The notes beneath the pieces were generated by a model. That model saw nothing but the letters and a program-made list of their open reading frames with translations, did no database searches and was not told where the DNA came from. Below are positions 31,414 to 39,911 of a DNA stretch of 64,000 bases, piece by piece. How positions within the stretch are numbered: the first letter of the stretch is position 1; the number at the start of each line of letters is the position of its first letter. The DNA is from Flavobacterium franklandianum. Its GTDB lineage: Bacteria > Bacteroidota > Bacteroidia > Flavobacteriales > Flavobacteriaceae. The stretch covers positions 62,001 through 126,000 of the forward strand of contig NZ_VJZR01000003.1 in assembly GCF_007097365.1 (NCBI RefSeq), written 5' to 3'. Both the position numbers and the translations under genes were made by a program.

Positions 31414-31794
31414 ATGAGAGAAAATGATATGTTAGAAAAAGAAGAGATATTTTCTAAAGTTCTAAGAGCTGGAAGACGAACTTATTTCTTTGATGTGAGA
31501 GCTACAAAAGCGGATGATTATTATATAACGATTACCGAAAGCAAGAAATTTACCGAAGCAGATGGTTCATTTCATTTCAAAAAACACAAAATTTATTTAT
31601 ACAAAGAAGATTTTACAGCTTTCGCTGAAATTCTAGAAGAAATGACTTCTTATGTTTTGAACCATAAAGGCGAAGAAGTAATTTCGGAAAGACACCAAAA
31701 AGATTTCAAAAAAGATTACGATTCAGACAAAATAGACGATGTAGAAATGCCATCGACTTCTAGTTTTACAAATATCGAATTTGAAGATATTTAA
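31414..31794 (+). CDS. PUR-alpha-like DNA/RNA-binding protein (DUF3276)
   Basis: 126-residue protein of the DUF3276 family, which adopts a single-repeat PUR-domain fold seen in Bacteroidetes and spirochaetes and binds nucleic acid. Core: EEIFSKVLRAGRRTYFFDVR, DDYYITITESKKF and HFKKHKIYLYKEDFTAF. A charged low-complexity tail follows from about residue 90. Its length is normal. It is closed by its own terminator. Confidence 0.93.
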   Translation: MRENDMLEKEEIFSKVLRAGRRTYFFDVRATKADDYYITITESKKFTEADGSFHFKKHKIYLYKEDFTAFAEILEEMTSYVLNHKGEEVISERHQKDFKKDYDSDKIDDVEMPSTSSFTNIEFEDI

Positions 31795-31832
31795 TTTATT
31801 ACAACAACCAAAATAACTAACCAGCCCTAAAG

Positions 31833-31869
31833 AAGCCTGAAAGTCGAACGATTTTTGGGCTTTTTTTTA
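31833..31869 (+). terminator. Terminator after the DUF3276 gene
   Basis: AGCC..AAAGTCG pairs with CGATTTT..GGCT, followed by eight T residues. Confidence 0.8.
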
Positions 31870-31905
31870 TTAGAATAGAATTGTACTTTTATCAGAAATG
31901 AAAAA

Positions 31906-32727
31906 ATGAAAAAAACTATCGTTTCTCCAATATGGCTTTCTGAACATTTAGACTATTTGGATTTAATTATTTTAGAAGCCAGATTAGACCAAAACCAATC
32001 TCATTTAGAGAATCAATTTCAGGATGTACAAATCAAAGGAACTCGGCTTTTCGATATAAAAAACACCTTTAGTGACATTCAAAATCCTTTACCCAATACC
32101 TTTCCTTCTGTTGCTCAATTTACTATTGAATGTCAAAAATTAGGCATCAACAAAAACAGTACAATTGTAGTTTATGACACTTTAGGAATTTATCTGAGTC
32201 CAAGAGTTTGGTGGATGTTTAAAGCGATGGGACATTCAAATATTTATGTTTTAGACGGAGGTCTTCCCGAATGGATAAAAGAAGGTTTTCCTACTGAAAT
32301 CCAAAGGAAAAACACTTATCCTACGGGGAATTTTGAAGCTAAATTACTACCAGAATTAATCAAAAACAAAGAACAGATTCTAGAAAATATAAATTCAGAA
32401 GAAGCCGTTTTAATCGATGCTAGGTCTCCAGATCGTTTTCACGCTACAATAGAAGAAACAAGAGTTGGTATTAGAAACGGACATATTCCGGGGGCGATAA
32501 ATGTTCCTTTTGAGAATTTACTAGAAGATGGTAAATACAAATCTAAGGAAGCTTTATCCGAAATATTCAACTTAAACGATAAGCCTTTGTATTTTACTTG
32601 TGGTTCAGGAATAACAGCTTGCATTCTTTTATTAGCAACGGAACTTATTTCAGATAATCCAAAAGCAGTTTATGATGGTTCTTGGACAGAATGGGGACAT
32701 TCTACTACTTTACCAATTGACAAATAA
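31906..32727 (+). CDS. sseA: 3-mercaptopyruvate / thiosulfate sulfurtransferase
   Basis: Two-rhodanese-domain enzyme of 273 residues that moves sulfane sulfur. The N-terminal domain is inactive. The C-terminal domain has the active loop FTCGSGITAC with Cys232; CGSG(V/I)TAC is the loop type of mercaptopyruvate sulfurtransferases rather than the CRxGx(R/T) loop of thiosulfate-specific forms. Also visible are VLIDARSPDRFHATIEETRVG and NGHIPGAINVPFENLL. It is a single gene with a hairpin terminator. Confidence 0.92.
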   Translation: MKKTIVSPIWLSEHLDYLDLIILEARLDQNQSHLENQFQDVQIKGTRLFDIKNTFSDIQNPLPNTFPSVAQFTIECQKLGINKNSTIVVYDTLGIYLSPRVWWMFKAMGHSNIYVLDGGLPEWIKEGFPTEIQRKNTYPTGNFEAKLLPELIKNKEQILENINSEEAVLIDARSPDRFHATIEETRVGIRNGHIPGAINVPFENLLEDGKYKSKEALSEIFNLNDKPLYFTCGSGITACILLLATELISDNPKAVYDGSWTEWGHSTTLPIDK

Positions 32728-32745
32728 TCTAAATATTCAATGATC

Positions 32746-32778
32746 AAATCCGAAAGTCGAAAGATTTTCGGATTTTTT
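32746..32778 (+). terminator. Terminator after the sulfurtransferase gene
   Basis: AAATCCGAAA and TTTTCGGATTT pair around GTCGAAAGA and run into a T tract. Confidence 0.88.
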
Positions 32779-32937
32779 TATAGCGGTTTTAACAACATTA
32801 TACGTGGCTATTATTGTTTTTTAAGAAAATGATAAGGTAGATTGGTTATTGCCCTCTGGATATAAAGCTTTAAAAATAATTACCATAACGAATAATTAAT
32901 TCGCTTTTTTAAACAGCTCTTATTTTACAGTTTTTTT

Positions 32938-33273
32938 TTATCCAATACGCAAACCATTCTCAATCTTAAAATCGGGAGCCAATAAAATCACATCTCCTTC
33001 TTCTCCCACAGCTCCTAAAACCAAACATTCACTCATAAATTTCCCGATTTGCTTTTTAGGAAAATTCACTACGGCAACAATTTGTCGGTTAAGCAATGCT
33101 TCTTTTTGATATCTTTTGGTGATTTGTGCCGATGTTTTTCTGATTCCAATTACATTGCCAAAGTCAATTGTCAACTGATAAGCAGGTTTATTAGCTTCGG
33201 GAAAATCATTCACTTCGAGAATGGTTCCCACTCTCATTTCTACTTTTTCGAATTCTGTCCAGGTTAAATCCAT
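32938..33273 (-). CDS. csaA: CsaA-type chaperone / tRNA-binding domain protein
   Basis: 111-residue OB-fold protein of the CsaA family. FEKVEMRVGTILEVNDFPEANKP and AYQLTIDFG at the start are the tRNA_bind-domain signature. GIRKTSAQIT, VNFPKKQIGKFMSECLVLG and the closing ILLAPDFKIENGLRIG match CsaA, described as a secretion-related chaperone. The length is typical. It is on the minus strand downstream of the cyclophilin-FKBP gene but separated from it by a terminator. Confidence 0.93.
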   Translation of the reverse strand: MDLTWTEFEKVEMRVGTILEVNDFPEANKPAYQLTIDFGNVIGIRKTSAQITKRYQKEALLNRQIVAVVNFPKKQIGKFMSECLVLGAVGEEGDVILLAPDFKIENGLRIG

Positions 33274-33344
33274 CGTTTTTTTTTAAATATAAAGTTTAGC
33301 TTCCAATTTTTGAAAAGTTAGAAGCTTTGGGGCTTACAATTTTT

Positions 33345-33382
33345 TAACTAAAAAATCCCAAAACTCTCGCTTTGGGATTATC
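33345..33382 (-). terminator. Terminator after the cyclophilin-FKBP gene
   Basis: On the minus strand AATCCCAAA and TTTGGGATT pair around GCGAGAG-type loop bases and are followed by a T-run. Confidence 0.85.
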
Positions 33383-33441
33383 TTTCTAATTACAATTTAC
33401 AATCGACTAACTGCTGAAGCTTCGGGACTGCAATCTGAATA

Positions 33442-34374
33442 CTATTTTACGTCCATTAATTCTACGTCAAATATCAAAGTTGCATTTGGCGGAATAACTC
33501 CTCCAGCTCCACTCGCTCCGTAAGCTAAATCCGACGGAATGACAAATCGCGCTTTATCACCCACTTTCAACAAAGCAATTCCTTCGTCCCAGCCTTCGAT
33601 AACTTGACCAATTCCTAGTTTAAATTCGATTGGTTTTTTTCTTGGATAAGAAGAATCAAATACTTTTCCGCTTTCTAATGAACCTTCATAGTGTACTGAG
33701 ACTGTTTTTCCAGCTTCAGCTTGTTTGCCTTCTCCTTTTTGTATGAATTGGTAGCGCAAACCACTTTCTGTTTTTTCGAAACCAGCCGCTAATTTTTCCA
33801 TTTTAGCTTCAGTTTCTGATTTCAAAGATTCTGCTCTTTTCAAACGAGCCCCTTTCAAACCAACAAAAGCTTCGATAGAATTCCAGTTTTTAGCTTCATC
33901 GCCCACTCTAATAATTTCGAGAGTTTCTAATTTATCACCTTGAGCAATCGCGTCGACTACATCTTGACCTTCGATTACATTACCAAAAACAGTATGTTTG
34001 TCATCCAACCAAGGTGTAGCAACGTGTGTAATAAAAAATTGAGAACCATTGCTTCCAGGTCCTGAGTTGGCCATAGATAAAACGCCTGGTGTATCGTGAC
34101 GCAAATCTTGGTGAAACTCATCATCGAATTTGTAACCTGGATCTCCAGTTCCAGTTCCAAGAGGACAACCTCCCTGAATCATAAAGTTAGGAATCACTCT
34201 ATGAAAATTCAAACCATCATAGAATTTTTGTCCCTGTGGTTTAATTTTGTTTTCCATATTTCCTTCGGCAAGCGCTACAAAATTCCCTACAGTTCCCGGT
34301 GTCAAATCGTGTGTTAATTTTACTAAAACAGACCCTTTTGAGGTATTGAATTTAGCATATATTCCGTTTTCCAT
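33442..34374 (-). CDS. Cyclophilin-FKBP fusion peptidyl-prolyl isomerase
   Basis: 310 residues carrying two unrelated prolyl-isomerase folds. The N-terminal half is a cyclophilin (FHRVIPNFMIQGG near residues 57-69, MANSGPGSNGSQFFI near 101-115, LDDKHTVFGNV). After a helical linker (about 175-205), the C-terminal half is FKBP (VSVHYEGSLESGKVFDSSY, GQVIEGWDEGIALLKVG, YGASGAGGVIPPNATLIFDVEL). There is no signal peptide, so it is probably cytoplasmic. A TAAATTTG -7 box lies about 20 bases upstream. The upstream gene encodes a cupin. Confidence 0.95.
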   Translation of the reverse strand: MENGIYAKFNTSKGSVLVKLTHDLTPGTVGNFVALAEGNMENKIKPQGQKFYDGLNFHRVIPNFMIQGGCPLGTGTGDPGYKFDDEFHQDLRHDTPGVLSMANSGPGSNGSQFFITHVATPWLDDKHTVFGNVIEGQDVVDAIAQGDKLETLEIIRVGDEAKNWNSIEAFVGLKGARLKRAESLKSETEAKMEKLAAGFEKTESGLRYQFIQKGEGKQAEAGKTVSVHYEGSLESGKVFDSSYPRKKPIEFKLGIGQVIEGWDEGIALLKVGDKARFVIPSDLAYGASGAGGVIPPNATLIFDVELMDVK

Positions 34375-34428
34375 TTTTATTTTTTTTAATGAAGTGCAAA
34401 TTTACGAAAATTATTAGTTTTTCGATAC

Positions 34429-34461
34429 AGACCTTACAGGTTTTTAAAATCTGTAAGGTCT
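34429..34461. repeat. Perfect palindrome between the cupin and isomerase genes
   Basis: AGACCTTACAG (34429-34439) and CTGTAAGGTCT (34451-34461) form an exact 11-bp inverted repeat with an 11-base loop. On the minus strand it follows the cupin stop but has no clear T-run, so it may be a palindromic repeat rather than a terminator. Confidence 0.7.
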
Positions 34462-34465
34462 AATA

Positions 34466-34825
34466 TTAATACATCATTTTCCACATAAAATCTTCTCGTA
34501 TCGGACTGAAAACATCAATCAGCAAACCGTCTTTCAAACAAACCACGCCGTGCACAATATGCGGCGGAATATAGAAACAATCGCCTTGCTTCATCACTTT
34601 TGTTACGCCGCCGATGGTTACTTCAAAAGTTCCTTTGGCAACGTTAGTAACTTGCGAATGATGATGCTCGTGAGGAGTTCCCACAGATCCTTTCTCAAAA
34701 AGTACGTTCACCATCATTATATTGTCATCATAGCCCATTATTTTGCGCTTGATGCCTTCGTCAACCACTTCCCATTCGAATTCGTCGTCTTTTATAAATT
34801 CTTTACTTGCGCCAAAAGTTTCCAT
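34466..34825 (-). CDS. KdgF-like cupin protein
   Basis: 119-residue single-domain cupin. Metal-binding motif 1 is GTPHEHHHSQVTNVAKGTFEV (residues about 50-70, with His, His, Gln/Glu). Motif 2 is GDCFYIPPHIVHGVV (residues about 81-95). KdgF-type cupins convert unsaturated uronates to linear ketoacids after pectin or alginate breakdown. The adjacent beta-hydroxyacid dehydrogenase could fit a uronate route, but no lyase or kinase gene is present, so the link is tentative. Confidence 0.8.
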   Translation of the reverse strand: METFGASKEFIKDDEFEWEVVDEGIKRKIMGYDDNIMMVNVLFEKGSVGTPHEHHHSQVTNVAKGTFEVTIGGVTKVMKQGDCFYIPPHIVHGVVCLKDGLLIDVFSPIREDFMWKMMY

Positions 34826-34860
34826 TTTGTGTCGTTTTTAATGAAATAACGAATAACGAA

Positions 34861-35709
34861 TTATTTTTCTTTTAAATAATTGATAACCGAAATAACATCT
34901 TGATTTCCCAAACCTGATTGTATTGCCTCGGAGTAAGTTTCAATAATGGCATTCGTCAAAGGAAAATTCACCCCATTTTTTTGAGCAAGCATAATATCTT
35001 TTTGCATTAAGCTCAAGGCAAATGCAGGTTTGTAATCTTCGTTGATTAGCAAGGGGGTTTTGACTTTTGTGGCACCGCTTCCGCAAGCACTTTCATTGAT
35101 GATTTCTAATAAATCCGAACGATTGACGCCATTTTTTTCGGCAAATAATACCGTTTCTGCTAATCCTAGATACAAAATCGAGAGGAAATAATTCACGCTC
35201 AGTTTGGTCGCAATTCCTTTTCCATTTGGGCCTACGTGTTTGATAAATTTGCCTAATTTTTCAAAATAAGGCAAGGCTAAAGTTAGGTCATTTACATCGC
35301 CACCAACCATTATCGTCAAGGCTCCATTTGCTGCGGGCTGCGTGCTTCCAGCTACTGGAGCATCTAAAAATGAAGCTTTTCCTTGTTTCATCTTTTGGGC
35401 AATACCTACTGAAAGTTCTTCAGAAATGGTACTCATATCAATAAAAAGTTTTCCGCTTATTTCTTCCATCCCAAAAATTTCTTCATATACCATTGAAACG
35501 GCTTCATCATTGCTCAGCATGGTAAAAATGATGTCGGAATGTCCCACTAATTCACTAATATTTTGGGCAATTATGACATTGGTATTTTCAAAAGATTTTG
35601 TTTTAGCTGCACTTCTGTTGAATACCGTTAATGGAAAACCTGTCTTAAACAAATTGTTCGCCATAGGTTTTCCCATATTGCCAAGACCAATCCAGCCTAT
35701 ATGTTTCAT
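34861..35709 (-). CDS. NAD(P)-dependent beta-hydroxyacid dehydrogenase
   Basis: Member of the 3-hydroxyisobutyrate / tartronate-semialdehyde reductase family. The Rossmann motif is IGWIGLGNMGKPMANNL at the N-terminus. FLDAPVAGSTQPAANGALTIM is the substrate-binding signature and the catalytic lysine is in GKGIATKLSVNYFL. The frame is open to a GTG at 35784, but the ATG at 35709 directly precedes KHIGWIG and gives the usual 282-residue protein. It lies 35 bp upstream of the cupin gene; the pair may be one transcript. The exact substrate is not determined. Confidence 0.88.
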   Translation of the reverse strand: MKHIGWIGLGNMGKPMANNLFKTGFPLTVFNRSAAKTKSFENTNVIIAQNISELVGHSDIIFTMLSNDEAVSMVYEEIFGMEEISGKLFIDMSTISEELSVGIAQKMKQGKASFLDAPVAGSTQPAANGALTIMVGGDVNDLTLALPYFEKLGKFIKHVGPNGKGIATKLSVNYFLSILYLGLAETVLFAEKNGVNRSDLLEIINESACGSGATKVKTPLLINEDYKPAFALSLMQKDIMLAQKNGVNFPLTNAIIETYSEAIQSGLGNQDVISVINYLKEK

Positions 35710-36438
35710 GTCATTTTTTTTATTTGATTGTAAGACATCAAATATACAAAAATAGCAGGGTTTATTTTTTAGATTCCTGATCACAAAAAAAGTGAATTTT
35801 AAATAGTTGAACTGATTTAAAATTGGATGTTTTGGTTTTTACTAAGAATAAGTTCGAGTTTCTGATATTAGATTGAAAACTTTTTATCTATTAGTGGTGG
35901 CTCACTCAATATTACTCTGTTAAGGACAAAATAGTCTCTAATTTTTAATTCCAATAATTGAAGATTTTCATTAGATACTTATATTATACTTTTTACTTCG
36001 TCTTGATGCAATTATTCGAGTCTTCAATTTGAAATAATGATAAATTTCCTTTTATCTTAATGATAGTAACCGCTCGCGCCTGTAATTATTTTTTTTGATA
36101 AGTATATGGCTGTATAGATTTTTAGGAAAAGTCGCTGAAAAATAATAATTGAAGACGATTACTTTTAATCAAATTTAGCTTTCTGCAACTCTATTTTGTC
36201 TGAAATAATCACAAAATTTGCAATTCAAAGAGTTTTTCTTCTTTTAAACGATTTTAATATTTTTTTCAGTTTATTGTAAATAAGTTTGTATTGTAATTAT
36301 TAAAAACGTTTCCATTTAGGATAAAAAATATCGTAATACTTATAGTAGAAAAGAATATTACTAAAGGCATTTAATATTTAAAAATAAATAAATAATTCAA
36401 ATACAACTAACTGATTTTTAACTTTAAAAATAGGACTT
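35710..36438. other. Gene-poor AT-rich stretch
   Basis: About 730 bases with stop codons in all frames and no recognisable protein. One CCGCTCGCGCCTGTAATTA segment near 36070 resembles GCGCGAGCTTACTGTTCGTGCC near 36690, the latter able to form an imperfect hairpin, so both may be decayed copies of one palindromic repeat. It also holds the upstream region of the small membrane protein gene at 36439. Confidence 0.5.
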
Positions 36439-36648
36439 ATGATTACTTATTACTTAATTGGTTTACTTACAGGAGTTTCTTTGACCGCCTTTTTTATTGG
36501 TAAAGAATTATATAAATATTATACTAAATTCAAGATTCAACAGAAACAATTGAATCGAATTTTGAAATTGAATGATAGGATTAAGGATTTCAAAAATTTG
36601 AATTCTATTGAAGTTCAAAATATTAATATGGAATCAATAGCTTCCTAG
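36439..36648 (+). CDS. Small single-span membrane protein, hypothetical
   Basis: 69 residues: a hydrophobic N-terminal helix (YYLIGLLTGVSLTAFFI, residues about 4-20) followed by a Lys/Gln-rich amphipathic segment (KFKIQQKQLNRILKLNDRI) that could be a coiled coil. ATG start at 36439, set in an otherwise gene-free region, with an A-rich leader. No family recognised. Composition and frame length favour a real gene, but it could be spurious. Confidence 0.5.
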   Translation: MITYYLIGLLTGVSLTAFFIGKELYKYYTKFKIQQKQLNRILKLNDRIKDFKNLNSIEVQNINMESIAS

Positions 36649-36740
36649 ATGTTTATGAGTAGTAATTCCTACTGCTTAACTTATATTAGCGCGAGCTTAC
36701 TGTTCGTGCCTGACTATTTGTCTCGTCCTAAAAAAGTTAG

Positions 36741-37330
36741 CTAAAAAACATATCCAATCCTTAAGTTTAAATAGGGGACATATTGAATTTTATTTTCGGG
36801 GGAGTCATCTACATTTTGTGCGTTACCATTGAAGTAGTATGGTTTTAAATATACTATTCTAACTCCTAAGCCTAAACCAGTTTCGTAAGTAAAATGATGG
36901 CATATTTGACGTTTTATTCCCCAGGTTGGGATTATTGATAAATCTGCTGTTTTGGTTATGTTTTCATCTAAATTTAATACATACCAATCAGGGTGATAAC
37001 TAGTTTTGATTGATATATAATTCCCACTATTGTTATAAATATTCTTCCCGTAAGTATTTCTTTTTATTAAATTGTAATAATATCTCGGTTCTAAGTTAGG
37101 ACAGGTTGAATAATAAACCCAGCACCTTCATAATGATTGCCAACTGAAAAATCGTTTTCAATTCCAATTTCACTTCTTAATGTTATATTGTTTGTAAGTT
37201 TGATTTCATTATTTAACCAAATTCCCATAAATCCAGTTTGTATTCCAAAAATTGATTTTTCAACGCTACTATCTTGAGCATTAGTATTAAAAAACATCCC
37301 TAAAAAAATTACTCCTAAAATATTTTTCAT
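36741..37330 (-). pseudogene. Frameshifted outer-membrane beta-barrel-like protein gene
   Basis: From the ATG at 37330 a signal peptide (MKNILGVIFLGMFFNTNAQ) and barrel-like strands are read to GAGFIIQPVLT and a stop near 37091. The adjoining frame continues at once with NLEPRYYYNLIKRN and runs to 36741, ending YLNLRIGYVF with the terminal aromatic of an outer-membrane barrel. Inserting one A in GTCCTAACTTAG (to give CTAAAC) restores a single frame of about 196 residues with VLNLEPRYYYN. Either a true inactivating deletion or a sequence error. The intact family resembles small Bacteroidota outer-membrane proteins of unknown role. Confidence 0.78.
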
Positions 37331-37387
37331 TAAAGACTGTTTTTGTTAGAACAAAGATAATGATTTTTATTACAAATATTTTTAAAA

Positions 37388-38140
37388 CTACTTATTCCAA
37401 ATCCTCCAAGCTTTTTCCGCCTGAAAAACAAGCATATCCTGTCCGTTTTTGGTTTGTGCGCCTTTAGCGGCGGCTTTTTTGAGGAATTGGGTTTCCGCAG
37501 GATTGTAAATCAAGTCGTAAGCGATGTGTTTGTCTGTGAAATATTCATAAGGAATCAGTGGGAAAGCATCTGAATTTGGACTTGTTCCGACAGGTGTCGA
37601 GTTGATGATGATTTGATAATTATCAAAAGTAGTGGCGTTAATTCGGTCGTAATCGATGATGCCTTCTTTGGCTTCTCTGGAAACAAAAGTGTATAAAATA
37701 CCCAATTCTTTTAGGGCATATGCTACCCCTTTGGATGCGCCGCCAGTTCCCAAAATCAATGCTTTTTTGTGATGAAGTTGAAGTAGCGGTTCTAATGATT
37801 TCATAAAACCATAATAGTCGGTGTTGTAGCCTTTCAATTTGCCTTTTTTTGTAAATTTTATGGTGTTTACAGCACCAATTTCTGTAGCAATTTTAGATAA
37901 TTTATCCAAATATGGAATCACGACTTCTTTGTACGGAATCGTCACATTCATTCCCTTGAGTTCGGGTGTGTTTTTTATGATTTCTGGGAAAGCGGTTATT
38001 TCTGGAATATCAAAATTATCGTAAGTACAACCTTCAAAGAGTTTGTTGTTGTTGAATTTATCCGTAAAATATCCTTTCGAAAAAGAATAACTGATGTTGC
38101 GTCCCAGTAAACCAAAGCGTTTGCGTATTGTATCTAGCAT
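37388..38140 (-). CDS. aroE: Shikimate dehydrogenase
   Basis: Reduces 3-dehydroshikimate to shikimate with NADPH in aromatic amino-acid synthesis. The 250-residue protein has the substrate motif FGLLGRNISYSFSKGYF (residues about 9-25) and GMNVTIPYKEVVIPYLD with the catalytic Lys (near residue 68). The glycine-rich cofactor loop is LILGTGGASKGVAYAL, with INSTPVGTSP after it and NGQDMLVFQAEKAW at the C-terminus. It lies downstream of the TPR gene on the same strand, with a dispersed repeat between them. Confidence 0.96.
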   Translation of the reverse strand: MLDTIRKRFGLLGRNISYSFSKGYFTDKFNNNKLFEGCTYDNFDIPEITAFPEIIKNTPELKGMNVTIPYKEVVIPYLDKLSKIATEIGAVNTIKFTKKGKLKGYNTDYYGFMKSLEPLLQLHHKKALILGTGGASKGVAYALKELGILYTFVSREAKEGIIDYDRINATTFDNYQIIINSTPVGTSPNSDAFPLIPYEYFTDKHIAYDLIYNPAETQFLKKAAAKGAQTKNGQDMLVFQAEKAWRIWNK

Positions 38141-38207
38141 TATGTTTTTTTGTTAGCCACGAATTACAAGATTCTTATCAAGTTAAGAATTCAATTTATA
38201 TTTTTTT

Positions 38208-38336
38208 AAACACATAGAGACATAGCTTTGTTGATTTAAAACAGACGTTTCACTTGATTTTAGTCATCATAGCTCGTAACTATGTGAAACCAAGAATTGG
38301 TCTATATTGCTCTTTTTTCTATGTTTCTATGTGTTG
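38208..38336. repeat. MITE-like dispersed element, copy 1
   Basis: A 129-base element with inverted termini: AAACACATAGAGACATAG at one end and CTATGTTTCTATGTGTT at the other. The interior includes GACGTTTCACTTGATTTTAG, CTATGTGAAACCAAGAATTGG and TCTATATTGCTC. A homologous 125-base copy lies in the opposite orientation at 53636-53760. No coding potential. Confidence 0.82.
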
Positions 38337-38368
38337 ATTTTAATTCGCGGTAAATAAAATAGTGAAAA

Positions 38369-39763
38369 TTATTTTTTATGTTTTGCAATGTAGTTTTGAA
38401 CCATTTTACGAGACCAAACTACTGGAAATAAATCTTCTAAAATGATGTAATTGTCAAAATTCAATCGCAAGGCATTGCTCAAATGAAACTTGGCTTTAGT
38501 GGCATCTTGAACCATAAAATACAATCCCGCCAATCGGTATTCGACTTCGTTTTCTTCTGGAAAATATTCCGAGGCTTGTAACAACGTTTGTATAGCGCTT
38601 TCGAATTCGCCCAAAAATTGAAGAATATCTACCCAAAACAACCAAGTGTCCAATGCGTAATCACCAAATTCTACTGCTTTTCGGTATCCAAATTCCGCTT
38701 CTTCAAATTGGTTCAATTGTTTGTTTATAGAAGCAAATCGTTTCCAATACAACCGATTTTGATTATCGATTGCTAGGGCTTTATTAACAAAAAACAAGGC
38801 TTTTTGAAAGTTCTTTTGGCGAACATAAAAATCGGTAATGGCAATCCAACCTTTGTCTAAAAGTGGATCTTCGTGAACTGTTTTATTGAAATGTTTTAGA
38901 GCCTGAACTTTGTTGCCCAACTTTTCATAACATTTTCCAATTCGTAGCAAAGCATAGGAAGTTGCATCGTCTAATTCGATGGTTCTGTTGTAGCTTTCGA
39001 TGGCTTCTTTGTATTTTTTCAAACGTTCTAATGCTTTGGCTCTTTCCATAAAGGCGCCCAAGAATTCGTCGTCGATTAAGGTGGCATAATCAAAAGCGCG
39101 AATGGCACTTTCGTATTCTTTCAAGCCGTAATGTAAACGACCCATTTGATGCCAAGCGATTTCGCTGTACGGATTACTATCGATGTATTTGGTCAAATAA
39201 CCAATGGCTTCTTTATTTTGGTCTAAAAATTCGAAGCAATATACCACGTTATATAAGGCAGATTGGTCTTCGAGATCGACTTCTAAACATTTGATAAAAC
39301 TATTTTTGGCCATTTCGAGATTGTCCATAAAGAGGTATTCCATCCCGATTAAATTATACACATCGGCATAATCATCGGTATATTCTAAAGCAATATTTAG
39401 TAATTCAACCGCTTTTTCGTGGTTGTCTCTTTTAGAAAAAATATTAGCTTTTTGAATGTAAATTTCCTCATTTGTTGGTTCAATGGCGTACAATTCGTTC
39501 AACAACTTTTCAGCCTGTTCGAGCTTGTCGTCATAGACCAACATTTCAACTTGGACTAGTTTTAATCCCGTTGATTTTGGATGTTGTTCGAGTGCTAATT
39601 TTAAGGCTTTCTTTGCCAAATTGGCTTTTCCCATATCGAGGTAATGAAGGATGATGTCTTCGAATTCCTCGGAGTCAAAAAAGAGCACTTTGTTGGTTTT
39701 TAACATCGACTCAAATTTAGATAAGGATAAGTTATATTCCTCTTCTTCTTCGCTTAATTGCAT
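38369..39763 (-). CDS. Tetratricopeptide repeat protein
   Basis: 464 residues made of about ten to twelve TPR units from roughly residue 40 to the end, for example the repeats around YDDKLEQAEKLLNELYAIEP, HEKAVELLNIALEYTDDYAD and YKEAIESYNRTIELDDATSY. The acidic N-terminus (MQLSEEEEEYNLSLSKFE) is distinctive. No signal peptide, so it is likely a cytoplasmic protein-binding scaffold. It follows the class III aminotransferase and the OstA-like gene on the same strand, an order that recurs in Flavobacteria; the partner is unknown. Confidence 0.93.
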   Translation of the reverse strand: MQLSEEEEEYNLSLSKFESMLKTNKVLFFDSEEFEDIILHYLDMGKANLAKKALKLALEQHPKSTGLKLVQVEMLVYDDKLEQAEKLLNELYAIEPTNEEIYIQKANIFSKRDNHEKAVELLNIALEYTDDYADVYNLIGMEYLFMDNLEMAKNSFIKCLEVDLEDQSALYNVVYCFEFLDQNKEAIGYLTKYIDSNPYSEIAWHQMGRLHYGLKEYESAIRAFDYATLIDDEFLGAFMERAKALERLKKYKEAIESYNRTIELDDATSYALLRIGKCYEKLGNKVQALKHFNKTVHEDPLLDKGWIAITDFYVRQKNFQKALFFVNKALAIDNQNRLYWKRFASINKQLNQFEEAEFGYRKAVEFGDYALDTWLFWVDILQFLGEFESAIQTLLQASEYFPEENEVEYRLAGLYFMVQDATKAKFHLSNALRLNFDNYIILEDLFPVVWSRKMVQNYIAKHKK

Positions 39764-39911
39764 AGGTTAATTTTTTTGAGTTTGCCCAAAATAAAAGTAG
39801 GCAACCTTAGTATTGTTGTGAGAAAAATTTGGAATTGTTGTGAACAATTTAATTAACAGGTTTTCAATGGCAACTGCAATTTCAATTTCAATGACAATCT
39901 GAAATCTAAAA

